Shown: positions 16,995 to 25,760 of the stretch, in pieces
Layout: each line of letters begins with the position of its first letter
Numbering within the stretch: the stretch's first letter is position 1
DNA from: JANNPJ01 sp965200525
GTDB taxonomy: Bacteria; Actinomycetota; Actinomycetes; Actinomycetales; Kineosporiaceae
Length of the DNA: 64,000 nt
Reading direction: 5' to 3'
NCBI GenBank assembly: GCA_965200525.1
Contig: OZ241368.1
Coordinates: forward strand, 5,332,001-5,396,000
Made by a program: the position numbers and the translations under genes
Notes under the pieces: model-generated
Database searches by the model: none
The model's input: the letters and a program-made list of their open reading frames with translations, nothing else
Told to the model about the DNA's origin: nothing

Positions 16995-17405
16995 ATGAGC
17001 TGGTGGGGACGCAAGCGCTCGCCGGTGGGCGGTGGCGGGGGCCGGGCCGAACAGCGGGCCGAGGTCAGCCGGGTCCGCGATCACCTGGAGGATTTCGTCA
17101 AGACCCGGCGCGGGGTCGAGGCGTTCATCGAGCCGGCCACCAACGTCACGCCGCCCACCGTGCTGCTGATCGCCACCACCGGGGAATGGACCCGGCGGCG
17201 GGTGTTCGACCGAGACGTCGTGCGCGACCTGGCCGAGCGGTTGGCGGTGCCGGTCTACGACGTCCAGCTGGTCGGCTACCCGCAGCGCATGCGGGACTGG
17301 AACGCGCAGGTCAAGCAGGCGGCCCGGGAATCCGGTCGGAGCGAGTCCGGTCGGAGCGAATCAAGTCGGAGCGAACCGGACTGGGGCAGCGCACCGGGCC
17401 GCTGA
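16995..17405 (+). CDS. Conserved actinobacterial protein, 136 aa
   Basis: Start ATG at 16995, MSWWGRKRSP. The body (residues 25-115) contains the lineage-conserved features GEWTRRRV and VPVYDVQLVGYPQRMRDWN. Homologues are often annotated 'oxidoreductase' without evidence, and no cofactor motif is visible. The last 20 residues are a short repeat of SGRSE units from a 15-bp DNA repeat, a lineage-specific tail. It lies downstream of the lpdA promoter region and before pepA, as commonly found in actinomycetes. Function unknown. Confidence 0.82.
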   Translation: MSWWGRKRSPVGGGGGRAEQRAEVSRVRDHLEDFVKTRRGVEAFIEPATNVTPPTVLLIATTGEWTRRRVFDRDVVRDLAERLAVPVYDVQLVGYPQRMRDWNAQVKQAARESGRSESGRSESSRSEPDWGSAPGR

Positions 17406-17764
17406 CGCCCGGCCGATCAACCACCATCCTCGCCCCACCGATCAACCGCCGAATCTGCGTGATCAACCGCCGAACCCGCCCGGCCCGTTCACCGCAGGAG
17501 GGCCAGCGGCCATTTCTCGGTACCGCCGCCCCGGCCGGCTGGTTCGTGGTGGCCGGCATCACCCTGCGGCCCCGGGCCGGCTCCGGTCGGGGCGGAGGTC
17601 GTCGGTACGGGTCGCTGAGCGCTCATCGCAGGGCCTTCCGTGGCGGGAACGGGCACGAGAACCGCGCCGGAGGCAGCCGGCTCGCGACGTCCGCCCGAGC
17701 CGGCTGCCGTAGCGCGCGAAGCGAGAATACGGACAATTCCGATCAGAGTGAACTCACGGACAGA
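17406..17764. other. 359-bp gap before pepA
   Basis: No gene is supported. Three copies of GATCAACC(A/G)CC occur within about 55 bp (from roughly 17416, 17440 and 17461). I see no strong terminator. Open frames crossing it are shadows. Confidence 0.45.
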
Positions 17765-19285
17765 TCACTCGATCGGCGACCGGGCCAGATCCTCACAGAG
17801 CGCCAGCATCGTCCGGACGCCGACCCCGGTGCCGCCGACCCCGGTGTAGCCGTGCGGGGCGCCGGTGTTGAACGACGGCCCGGCGATGTCCAGGTGGGCC
17901 CAGGGCACCGGCGTCCCGTTCTTCGCATCGCCCCGCACCGGGACGAACTCCTTCAGGAACAGGCCGGCCACCAGCATGCCGCCGAACCGGTCGCCGATGT
18001 TGGCGATGTCGGCCACCCGTGAGTCCATGCTCGAGCGCAGCTCGGCCGGCAGCGGCATCGGCCAGAACTGCTCGCCGGCAGCGTCGGCGACCCGGTGGAC
18101 ACGCTCGCGTAGGGCATCGTCGTTGGCCATGATCGCCGAGGTCCGCTTGCCCAGGGCCACCACCTGGGCGCCGGTCAGGGTGGCGATGTCGACCATCACG
18201 TCGGGCTTCAGTTCGCCCGCCGCGACCAGCGCGTCGGCCAGCACGAGCCGGCCCTCGGCGTCGGTGTTCAGCACCTCGACGGTCTTGCCGCCCCGGATGG
18301 TGATCACGTCGGACGGCCGCTGGGCGGTGCCGGAGGGCATGTTCTCGGCGATCGCCAGCCACCCGGTGACCCGGATCGGCAGGCCCAGCTCGGCCACCGC
18401 CGCGACCGTGTGCAGCACGGCGGCCGCTCCGGACATGTCGCTCTTCATCTCGTCCATGCCGCCGGCCGGCTTGATCGACAGGCCGCCGGAGTCGAACGTG
18501 ATGCCCTTGCCGACCAGCGCGACGTGGGTCCGGGCGCCGGCCGGCGCGTAGTCGAGCTTCACCAGTCGCGGCGGCCGGGACGAGCCCTGGCCGACGGCCA
18601 GGATGCCGCCGTACCCGCCCCGGGCCAGCCGGCGCTCGTCGAGCACGGTCACGGTGACCGGCAGGTCGGCCATCACCTGCTGCGCGTCCGCGGCGAAGGC
18701 GGCCGGGTAGAGGTCCAGCGGGGCCTGGTTGATCAGGTCGCGGGTGCCGTGCACGGCGGCGGCCAGGATCTTGGCCCGCCTGATCCCGGCCCGGCCCGCG
18801 GTCGTGGCCCCGTGCGCGGTCGCGACCACCAGGGCGACCACGGCGGGTTTGGCCGAGTCGCCGGTCCGGTACCGGTTGTAGGCGTAGGCCCCGAACAGCG
18901 CGCCCTCGGCGACGGCGGCCACCGCCTCGACGTCCGCGGTCGGCAGGGCCAGAACGACCTTGGCCAGCCCGGCCAGCGATCGGGTGGCGGCCCCTGCGGC
19001 CCGGCGCAGCACCTCCGGGTCGGCGGCCGAGGGAGCAGGGCCGAGCCCGGTGAGAACGACCGAGCGGGCCGTGATTCCGGTCACCGCCGGGATCCGGGTC
19101 ACGCTGTCCTTGGCCCCGGTGACGCCGACCGCGTCCAGGGCGGCGGCCAGCGCGCTGCGCACCGCGGCCGGGAAGGCCTCGGTGCCCGCCGTCCGGGGAC
19201 CGGAGGGCCCGCTGGTCACTCCTACGACCAGCGCGTCCGCGGTGAGGGTGACGGGATCCTTCGACGAGAGGCTCAAGGTCGGCAA
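17765..19285 (-). CDS. pepA: Leucyl aminopeptidase (M17)
   Basis: Di-metal cytosolic aminopeptidase releasing N-terminal residues. The start is a TTG at 19285 preceded by GAAGGA with six-base spacing, beginning LPTLSLSSKDPV; this gives 506 residues. The N-terminal macro-like domain is followed by the catalytic domain with GKGITFDSGG, metal ligands in MKSDMSGAAAV, and the signature NTDAEGRLVLADAL. All catalytic residues (Lys of VGKG, Arg of EGR) are present. It diverges from gcvT. Mycobacterial pepB/pepA occupies the same place. Confidence 0.95.
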   Translation of the reverse strand: MPTLSLSSKDPVTLTADALVVGVTSGPSGPRTAGTEAFPAAVRSALAAALDAVGVTGAKDSVTRIPAVTGITARSVVLTGLGPAPSAADPEVLRRAAGAATRSLAGLAKVVLALPTADVEAVAAVAEGALFGAYAYNRYRTGDSAKPAVVALVVATAHGATTAGRAGIRRAKILAAAVHGTRDLINQAPLDLYPAAFAADAQQVMADLPVTVTVLDERRLARGGYGGILAVGQGSSRPPRLVKLDYAPAGARTHVALVGKGITFDSGGLSIKPAGGMDEMKSDMSGAAAVLHTVAAVAELGLPIRVTGWLAIAENMPSGTAQRPSDVITIRGGKTVEVLNTDAEGRLVLADALVAAGELKPDVMVDIATLTGAQVVALGKRTSAIMANDDALRERVHRVADAAGEQFWPMPLPAELRSSMDSRVADIANIGDRFGGMLVAGLFLKEFVPVRGDAKNGTPVPWAHLDIAGPSFNTGAPHGYTGVGGTGVGVRTMLALCEDLARSPIE

Positions 19286-19440
19286 CGGGCATCCTTCGAC
19301 GTGTTTTCGTGGCAGTCTTCGCCGGAGTCGTGACGAACCGGCGACCCGCGGCGTCGCCATGGGCACTGTCCGGCGATCGTAGTGCCGCCGGTCGATCGGG
19401 CCGTCGGCGATACCGTGGTTCTACTCGACGGGAGGACCCC

Positions 19441-20616
19441 ATGTCCGATGCTCAGCAACTGATCGACGCCGAGGCTCACGACGGCGATCGCGGCGATCAC
19501 GGCCCCGGGGCAACGGTTCTGCGGCGCACCCCGCTGTACGCCAAGCACGTCTCGCTGGGGGCCAAGCTCGCCGATTTCGGCGGCTGGGAGATGCCGATCG
19601 AGTACGCCGCGGGTGGCGTGTTGCGCGAGCACGAGACCGTCCGCGAGCGGGTCGGCGTGTTCGACGTCAGCCACCTGGGCAAGCTCGAGGTCCGCGGGCC
19701 GGGGGCGGCCGAGTTCGTCAACTCCTGCCTGACCAACGATCTGAACCGGATCGCGCCGGGCCAGGCCCAGTACACGCTGTGTTGCGACCCGGTGACCGGG
19801 GGAGTGATCGACGACCTCATCGTCTACCTGCGGGCCGACGACGACGTGCTGCTGGTGCCCAACGCGGCCAACTGCGCCCAGGTGGCCGAGCTGCTGGCCG
19901 CCGCCGCACCGGCCGGCCTCGAGGTGACCGACCAGCACGAACGGTACGGCGTGATCGCCGTCCAGGGCACCCGGTCGGACGAGACCCTGACCGCGCTCGG
20001 CCTGCCCGCCGGGCACGACTACATGACGTTCGTGGACGTCGTCTGGCAGGGGCTGCCCCTGATCGTCTGCCGCACCGGCTACACCGGCGAGCGCGGTTAC
20101 GAGCTGCTGCCGGCCTGGGAGGTCACCCCCGCGCTGTGGGACCGGCTGCTGGAGGCGGCGGCCGACTGGGACGGTCTGCCCTGCGGGCTGGGTGCCCGGG
20201 ACACGCTGCGGACCGAGATGGGCTACTCGCTGCACGGGCACGAGCTGTCGCCCGAGATCACCCCGGTCCAGGCCCGGCTGGGTTGGGCCGTGGGCTGGCT
20301 CAAGCCGGCCTTCTGGGGCCGGGAGGCGCTGCTGGCCGAGCGGGCGGCCGGCCCGGCCCGGGTGGCCCGGGGCCTGCGGGCCCTCGGCCGGGGCGTGCCC
20401 CGGCCGGACATGGACGTGCACGACGGCGACGGCCGGGTGATCGGGCGGACCACCTCGGGCACCTTCTCGCCGACCCTGCGACAGGGCATCGCGCTGGCCC
20501 TGCTCGATCCGGCGGTCGCCGAGGGGGCCGAGGTGTCGGTGTCGGTGCGCGGTCGCGAACTGCCCTGCCAGGTGGTCCGGCCGCCGTTCGTGCCGATCGA
20601 GACCCGCGAGGAGTGA
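19441..20616 (+). CDS. gcvT: Glycine cleavage T-protein (aminomethyltransferase)
   Basis: Transfers the aminomethyl carbon from the H-protein to tetrahydrofolate. The ATG at 19441, with GGGAGG upstream, gives 391 residues. It has the folate-binding GGWEMPIEY, FDVSHLGKLEVRG, TGYTGERGYELL, and the C-terminal GTFSPTLRQGIALALL. The first 25 residues are an acidic lineage-specific extension. No glycine riboswitch is seen in the 155-bp region shared with pepA. gcvP and gcvH are not in the window. Confidence 0.96.
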   Translation: MSDAQQLIDAEAHDGDRGDHGPGATVLRRTPLYAKHVSLGAKLADFGGWEMPIEYAAGGVLREHETVRERVGVFDVSHLGKLEVRGPGAAEFVNSCLTNDLNRIAPGQAQYTLCCDPVTGGVIDDLIVYLRADDDVLLVPNAANCAQVAELLAAAAPAGLEVTDQHERYGVIAVQGTRSDETLTALGLPAGHDYMTFVDVVWQGLPLIVCRTGYTGERGYELLPAWEVTPALWDRLLEAAADWDGLPCGLGARDTLRTEMGYSLHGHELSPEITPVQARLGWAVGWLKPAFWGREALLAERAAGPARVARGLRALGRGVPRPDMDVHDGDGRVIGRTTSGTFSPTLRQGIALALLDPAVAEGAEVSVSVRGRELPCQVVRPPFVPIETREE

Positions 20617-20667
20617 GCCCCCGGGGGCAGTGACGCCGCGGCTCTGCGCGGCTCAGGTCTGTGCGGC

Positions 20668-21468
20668 TCAGGCCGCGACGGCCAGGGCCAGCAACGCCGC
20701 CGCCGTCCCGACCTCGACCACGGCGCCGAGCACGTCGCCGGTGATCCCGCCGAACCGGGCGACCGCACGTCGCACCAGCAGGCCGGCGCCGATCGCGACC
20801 AGGGTCACCGCCAGCGGGCCCGCCCACCAGTCGAAACCGCTGATCAGCCCGAGCCCGGCGCAGCCGACCGCGCTCCCGGCCAGAGTCGTGACCAGCCCGG
20901 GCGGCGTGACCTGGCCGGCCACGGTCGCCCCCAGCCCGTCAGGCCGGGCGGCCGGCACCCCGCGGGTGCAGGCCAGCGGGATCGCCGTCCGAGCCGCGAC
21001 CGCGACCAGCACCAGCACCGCCACCGCCCGGGCCTGGCCGAGGGCCCCGGCCGGTGACTGCTGGAGCGCGGCGGTCAGCACCTGGCTCAGGGTCACGACC
21101 TGGAGCAGCAGCACGAGGACGACGGCGGCCAGGCCGGTCGGGCCGGTGTCGCCCCGGTGCATCACGGCCAGGGCCTTCTCCCGGTCGTAGGAGGCGGCCA
21201 GCCCGTCGGCGGAGTCGGCCAGGCCGTCCAGGTGCAGCCCCCGGGTGGTCAGCGCGAACAGGCCGACGCCGATCACCGCGACCACGGCCGGGGTCAGGCC
21301 GAGGCGCAGGGCGAGCCAGCCGGCCCCGGCCGCGGCCAGACCGGGCACCAGCCCGGCCGGCGGGGCCAGGGCCATCGCCCGGCCCGGCACCGGCGCGGCG
21401 ACCGAGCCTGGTGGCGGGACCGGGAGGGCGGTCAGCGTGCCGAGGGCCAGCCGGAGGGGATCATTCAC
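20668..21468 (-). CDS. cobS: Adenosylcobinamide-GDP ribazoletransferase
   Basis: Membrane-bound cobalamin synthase joining adenosylcobinamide-GDP and alpha-ribazole. The 266-residue protein has about six hydrophobic segments. The family signature is TTRGLHLDGLADSADGLA (acidic DGxxD motif), followed by MHRGDTGPTGLAAVVL. The start overlaps the end of the cobT-like gene by 8 bp, so the genes are translationally coupled. It is the last gene of a cobU-cobT-like-cobS unit. Confidence 0.95.
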   Translation of the reverse strand: MNDPLRLALGTLTALPVPPPGSVAAPVPGRAMALAPPAGLVPGLAAAGAGWLALRLGLTPAVVAVIGVGLFALTTRGLHLDGLADSADGLAASYDREKALAVMHRGDTGPTGLAAVVLVLLLQVVTLSQVLTAALQQSPAGALGQARAVAVLVLVAVAARTAIPLACTRGVPAARPDGLGATVAGQVTPPGLVTTLAGSAVGCAGLGLISGFDWWAGPLAVTLVAIGAGLLVRRAVARFGGITGDVLGAVVEVGTAAALLALAVAA

Positions 21469-22378
21469 CGTCGGCGTCGGGCTCGTCGTCCGGCTCGTCG
21501 CCGGCGCCGGACACGGCCCGAGCGACCGCCGTCTCCAGCAATTCCAGGCCGATCCGGGCGGCGGTACCGTCCTCGGCCCGCAGGCCGAGCCGGGTCAGCG
21601 GGACCAGTCGCAGTTCGGCCTGCACCTTCTCGGTGAGCGGGCCGAGGCCGGCGTCGGCGGCCAGCCACCAGTTGGCCGCGGCCCGGGCCACCCGGTGAGC
21701 GAGCAGGGCACAGGCGGCCGCGCCGGGCCCGTCGAGCAGCACCGGGGTCCGGCGGGCCGCGGTCTGCAGCAGCAGCGCGGTGCCGGCGGCCAGGGCCGGG
21801 CTGCCCAAGGTCTCGAGCAGGAGTTCGGGCTGCTCCTGCAGGCCGCGGACCGAGCGCAGGCCGTCGCGCAGCGCCGCCACCTCGCTCACCCAGCGGGCGT
21901 CGCCGAGACCGGTGACAGCGGGCCAGCCCATCGCCTCGACCGCGTCCAGGCCGAGCAGGTGGGCGGCCAGCACCGGCCACCGGGGAGCGGCCGGGGTGTC
22001 GTCCGGGACGCTCAGCAGCACCAGGTCGGTGCCGTCGTCCACGGCGTCGTCGGCGGTCGAGACCCCCCAGCTCAGAGCCTCCAGGACGTCGTCGGGGGCG
22101 TCGAACCGGCGGATCAGCACCTCGGCCCGGGCCGGCCCGGCGCTGCTCGGCCGGGACAGCCAGAGCTGCTCGACCCGGCGGGGCGGGGCGGTGCCGGCCA
22201 CGGTGGCCCACCAGGCCGACAGCTCGCTCAGCCGGTCGCCGGGGCCGGCCCCGCGATCGGTCCGCAGGCCGTACCGGCGGGCCCGGCGGCTGCCGGTGGA
22301 GCGGTAGGCCGAAGCCTGCGGTACCTCGATCTGGGTGCCGATCTTCGCCAGTTCCAGCTTGTCCACGGCGCTCATCAT
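21461..22378 (-). CDS. CobT-like protein with altered active site
   Basis: 305 residues (ATG at 22378, alternative 22375). The C-terminal half aligns by eye with nicotinate-nucleotide:dimethylbenzimidazole phosphoribosyltransferase: LLLETLGSPALAAGTALLLQ and AARRTPVLLDGPGAAACALL match the CobT core. The key motifs do not match. The GDHGV loop is absent. GEMGIGNTT is replaced by SVPDDTPAA. The catalytic LGEGTGA segment is RAEDGTAA, putting Asp where the catalytic Glu belongs. Its place between CobU and CobS is that of CobT. It may be a divergent enzyme, a partner subunit or a non-catalytic relic; true CobT could be elsewhere. Confidence 0.78.
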   Translation of the reverse strand: MMSAVDKLELAKIGTQIEVPQASAYRSTGSRRARRYGLRTDRGAGPGDRLSELSAWWATVAGTAPPRRVEQLWLSRPSSAGPARAEVLIRRFDAPDDVLEALSWGVSTADDAVDDGTDLVLLSVPDDTPAAPRWPVLAAHLLGLDAVEAMGWPAVTGLGDARWVSEVAALRDGLRSVRGLQEQPELLLETLGSPALAAGTALLLQTAARRTPVLLDGPGAAACALLAHRVARAAANWWLAADAGLGPLTEKVQAELRLVPLTRLGLRAEDGTAARIGLELLETAVARAVSGAGDEPDDEPDADGE

Positions 22379-22401
22379 GGCGGACCGGACGACGCCGGCC
22401 G

Positions 22402-23622
22402 CTACCCCGGGTCGGTGGTCAGCAGCCGGCCGGCCACGACGAGGAGCACCTCCTCGCTCTCGTCGGCCAGGCGCTGGTTCAGCCGGCCCAGCTCGGTCCG
22501 AAACAGCCGGCCGGCGGCGGTGGCCGGTACCACGCCCAGGCCGACCTCGTCGCTCACCGCGATCAGCGGGGCCGGGCGGGCGCGCCAGGCCCGGACCAGC
22601 TCGTCGCTACGCCGGGCCAGCTCGGCCGGCCAGCCGTCCTGCTGGGTCCAGGCACCGGCCCGGTCCAGGGCGCCGGCCAGCCAGGTACCGACCGAGTCGA
22701 GCAGCACCGGCTCCTCAGCCGTCGCCAGCAGTGCGGCCACCTCGTCGGTCTCCACCGTCCGCCACCAGGACGGCCGGCGGTGCTGGTGCCGTTCGACCCG
22801 CCGGGCCCACTCCGGGTCGGCGCCGGAGCGCAGATCGACCACCGGCCCGGTGGCCAGGTACAGCACCTCGGGCCGGGCGGCCAGGAACTGCTCGGCCAGG
22901 TCGGACTTGCCCGACCCGGACCCGCCCAGAATCAGGGTCCGCCCGCCGAGCGGAGCCCCGGCGGCCGAGCCGTCGCCCAGAACCGGGCCGTCGTCCAGGG
23001 TCGTGCCGTCGACCGGCACCCGGGCTCCCCAGTGGCGCAGCTGCCGGTCCAGCCGGTCGGGGGAGCCCTGCCGGTGCCCGGCGCCGACCAGTAGACAGCG
23101 CGTCCGGCCGGTGACCGAGCCGGCCGCCCGCAGTCGGGCCAGCACCAGCGCGCAGTCCACCAGCGAGCCGCCGACGTCCGCCGGGTCCGCGGGATCGGCC
23201 TCGGCCGCCGGGCCGAGCACCGCGACGCCCAGTTCCACCCCGGCCAGGGCCGGCGCCAGATCGGGCGACCGGCCGGCCGTGAGGCCGGCCTGAGGGGCCC
23301 AGAGCAGTGGCGGCCGGCCCCCGGCCCGGATCAGCAGGCCGGTCGGGCCGATTCCGGTGTCGCCGGCCGGCCCCAGAGCCAGCACGATCAGCTCGCCCCG
23401 CCGCAGCTCGGCCCCGGGCGACAGCCGGACCGGCGAGCCGTCCGGAGCGACCAGCCCGCAGCCGGCGTCGACCTTCCAGTCGCTGTCGTCGAGTCGCAAC
23501 CACAGTTCGGCCGGACGGCGGGTGGGCCACCGGGCCGAGCCGGCCCGGGCACAGGTCGAGCACGGGCACCCCGCGACCGGGAAGCCGGCGGCCGGGCCGG
23601 TGCCGGTGAGCACGATGTCCAT
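22402..23622 (-). CDS. cobU: CobU (adenosylcobinamide kinase/guanylyltransferase) fused to MBL-like domain
   Basis: 406 residues. The C-terminal 180 residues are CobU: P-loop LILGGSGSGKSDLAEQ near 235, ATGPVVD, the guanylylated-His region ERHQHRRPSWW, LLDSVGTWLAG, and AVSDEVGLGVVP. The N-terminal 220 residues start MDIVLTGTGPAAGFPVAGC with a CPCSTC cluster, as in metallo-beta-lactamase/PhnP-like domains that actinomycetes fuse to CobU. The metal-binding HxHxDH is absent here, so that half is probably structural. It activates cobinamide for nucleotide-loop assembly. First gene of the cob unit. Confidence 0.9.
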   Translation of the reverse strand: MDIVLTGTGPAAGFPVAGCPCSTCARAGSARWPTRRPAELWLRLDDSDWKVDAGCGLVAPDGSPVRLSPGAELRRGELIVLALGPAGDTGIGPTGLLIRAGGRPPLLWAPQAGLTAGRSPDLAPALAGVELGVAVLGPAAEADPADPADVGGSLVDCALVLARLRAAGSVTGRTRCLLVGAGHRQGSPDRLDRQLRHWGARVPVDGTTLDDGPVLGDGSAAGAPLGGRTLILGGSGSGKSDLAEQFLAARPEVLYLATGPVVDLRSGADPEWARRVERHQHRRPSWWRTVETDEVAALLATAEEPVLLDSVGTWLAGALDRAGAWTQQDGWPAELARRSDELVRAWRARPAPLIAVSDEVGLGVVPATAAGRLFRTELGRLNQRLADESEEVLLVVAGRLLTTDPG

Positions 23623-23678
23623 GGTTTCTCTCCCGGCGGCGCTGTCGGAGGGCCCGCCCAGCGCCTACGGTAGGCCGG

Positions 23679-23891
23679 GTGAACTCGTGGACGTGGCGGT
23701 ACGAAGCGGCAGACGGCTCGACGATGACCGGCCCGGACCTGCCCGGGACCGGTTTTCCCAGCCAGGCCGACGCCGAGACCTGGGTCGGCGAGACCTGGCG
23801 CGACCTGGTCGCCGTCGGCGTCGAGCAGGTCAGCCTGCTCGACGCCGGCCAGAAGGTCTACGGCCCGATGAGCCTGCGCCCCCTGGAGTGA
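23679..23891 (+). CDS. Small conserved actinobacterial protein, 70 aa
   Basis: GTG at 23679. The sequence pattern NSWTWRYEAADGS, FPSQADAETWVGETWRDL and KVYGPMSLRPLE is that of a widespread actinobacterial small protein of unknown function. It is acidic and Trp-rich, without a signal peptide or membrane helix. It is divergent from cobU and starts 56 bp from it. The good conservation of the pattern argues for a genuine gene despite its size. Confidence 0.82.
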   Translation: MNSWTWRYEAADGSTMTGPDLPGTGFPSQADAETWVGETWRDLVAVGVEQVSLLDAGQKVYGPMSLRPLE

Positions 23892-23942
23892 GCTCCCCGG
23901 CGTGAGCCCGCCGGTCCGAGCCGGTCCGAGCCGGCAGAGCGG

Positions 23943-24953
23943 TCAGCTCGGCCGGTGGGCCGGGGCGTTCTGGGCCGTGCGTGCCGGATCGCTGATCACG
24001 ACGTCGCCGAGCACCTGGTCGATCCGGGCCATCAGCTCGGGCTCGAGCCGGACCCCGGCCGCGGCCACGTTCTCCTTGACCTGCTCCGGCCGGGAGGCGC
24101 CGATGATCGCGGCGGCCACGTTGTCGTTCTGCAGCACCCAGGCCACCCCGAGCTGGGCCAGGCTGAGGCCGGCGTCGTCCGCGATCGGCTTCAGGGCCTG
24201 AACCCGCTCGAGGACGTCGTCCTTGAGGAACCGGGCGATGAAGTCGGCTCCGCCCTTCTGGTCGGTGGCCCGCGACCCCTCGGGCGGGGCCTGACCGGGC
24301 ACGTACTTGCCGGTCAGCACTCCCTGGGCCAGTGGCGAGAAGACGATCTGGGACAGCCCGAGCTCCTGGCTGGCCGGCACCACCTCGCCCTCGATCACCC
24401 GCCAGAGCATGGAGTACTGGGGCTGGTTGGAGATCAGGTGCACGCCCAGCTCGGCGGCCAGGGACTGCCCGTCCCGGATCTGCTGGGCGGTCCACTCGCT
24501 GACCCCGATGTAGAGCGCCTTGCCCGACCGGACCACGTCGGCGAACGCCAGCATGGTCTCTTCCAGCGGCGTCTCGGTGTCGTACCGGTGCGCCTGGTAG
24601 AGGTCGACGTAGTCGGTGCCGAGGCGGCGCAGCGAGCCGTTGATCGACTCCATGATGTGCTTGCGCGACAGCCCGCTGTCGTTGGCCCCCCGGGACCCGG
24701 TCGGCCAGTAGACCTTGGTGAAGATCTCCAGGCTCTCGCGCCGCTCGCCGGCCAGGGCATCGCCGAGCACCTGCTCGGCCACCGTGTTGGCGTACACGTC
24801 GGCGGTGTCGAACGAGGTGATGCCCACGTCCAGGGCGGCCCGGACGCAGGCCGTGGCGACGTCGTTCTCGACCTGGGAGCCGTGCGTCAGCCAGTTGCCG
24901 TAGGTGAGTTCACTGATCTTGAGGCCGCTGCGGCCGAGGTACCGATAGTCCAT
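23943..24953 (-). CDS. Aldo/keto reductase (AKR6/Kv-beta-like)
   Basis: NADPH-dependent (alpha/beta)8 barrel reductase of carbonyl compounds, 336 residues, complete. Start MDYRYLGRSGLKISELTYG. The catalytic tetrad is visible: Asp in FDTADVYAN, Tyr in the same motif, Lys in EIFTKVYW, and His in YQAHRYD. The C-terminal NADPH site is AAIIGASRPEQVKEN. It is similar to YghZ/Kv-beta proteins, which reduce methylglyoxal-type aldehydes. The substrate here is not predictable. Convergent with the 70-aa gene, with no operon partner. Confidence 0.93.
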   Translation of the reverse strand: MDYRYLGRSGLKISELTYGNWLTHGSQVENDVATACVRAALDVGITSFDTADVYANTVAEQVLGDALAGERRESLEIFTKVYWPTGSRGANDSGLSRKHIMESINGSLRRLGTDYVDLYQAHRYDTETPLEETMLAFADVVRSGKALYIGVSEWTAQQIRDGQSLAAELGVHLISNQPQYSMLWRVIEGEVVPASQELGLSQIVFSPLAQGVLTGKYVPGQAPPEGSRATDQKGGADFIARFLKDDVLERVQALKPIADDAGLSLAQLGVAWVLQNDNVAAAIIGASRPEQVKENVAAAGVRLEPELMARIDQVLGDVVISDPARTAQNAPAHRPS

Positions 24954-24997
24954 GACCGGACCCTACCCAGCGTTCATCAGGCTCTCACCCGGGCTCA

Positions 24998-25618
24998 CTA
25001 CTTGGCCGGGTCGAACTGCCCCCGCTGCACCTGGGGCTTGGGCATCCGGCCGCGGCGGAACTGCAGGGCCCGCATCAGGGCGTAGGTGCCGGTGCCGGTG
25101 GCCGCCTTCTCGCCAAACTTCTCCGTCGTCAGCTTGAGCACGCGGCGGCGCAGCAGGTAGGAGTCGGCCGCGATCGCGAGGACCATCACGTACAGCACGA
25201 CCAGCGAGATCAGCCGGGCCCCGGCGACCGGGATGATGCCGACCACCAATGAGCCCAGGGCCACCGGCAGGAAGTACTCGCCCAGGTTGTGCCGGGAGTC
25301 GATGTAGTCGCGGACCCAGCGCCGGGCCGGGCCCTTGTCGCGGGCCGGCAGGAAGCGCTCGTCGCCGGTCGCCATCGCCTGGCGGGAACGCTGGCGCTCC
25401 TCGCGGACCAGGCTCTGGCGGGCCTTGCGGGCCGCGGCCCGTTCCTGCTTGGTGGCGCCCTTGGCCGGCGGGGGCGCGCCGACCAGCGGCCGGCGGTTGC
25501 GCAGCTCGGCCTCGCGGCGGCTCGGAGTGGGCCGCCCTTTACCCCCCTCCTTGGTGGTCGCAGGGGTCGCGGCAGTCGTCGTCGCGGGGGCGGCTGAGGT
25601 CTTTTCACGTCCGAACAC
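24998..25618 (-). CDS. DUF3043 membrane protein
   Basis: Actinobacterial protein of unknown function, 206 residues from the GTG at 25618. A long basic cytosolic N-terminus (Lys/Arg/Ala-rich, including KQERAAARKARQSLVREERQ, probably helical) precedes the conserved RRWVRDYIDSRHNLGEYFLP. Two membrane helices follow (VALGSLVVGIIPVAG; LISLVVLYVMVLAIAADSYL). Downstream of it lies the aldo/keto reductase on the same strand, 45 bp away. Divergent from the TetR gene. Confidence 0.93.
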   Translation of the reverse strand: MFGREKTSAAPATTTAATPATTKEGGKGRPTPSRREAELRNRRPLVGAPPPAKGATKQERAAARKARQSLVREERQRSRQAMATGDERFLPARDKGPARRWVRDYIDSRHNLGEYFLPVALGSLVVGIIPVAGARLISLVVLYVMVLAIAADSYLLRRRVLKLTTEKFGEKAATGTGTYALMRALQFRRGRMPKPQVQRGQFDPAK

Positions 25619-25760
25619 GTCGCCAGCCTACGGCCTGAACGAATCCGGGATCGGACGCGTTGATCGGGGCAAGTCGGTGACGCACCCGGGCGGTTGTGGT
25701 GCACACTGTCCGTATCTGCGCGATAACCCTAAGGCGCGCTTTTCCCTTAGAGGAGTCCGA

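Noticed and set aside
19286..19440. Glycine riboswitch upstream of gcvT
   Set aside because: The gap is short, shared with pepA, and shows none of the conserved aptamer segments.
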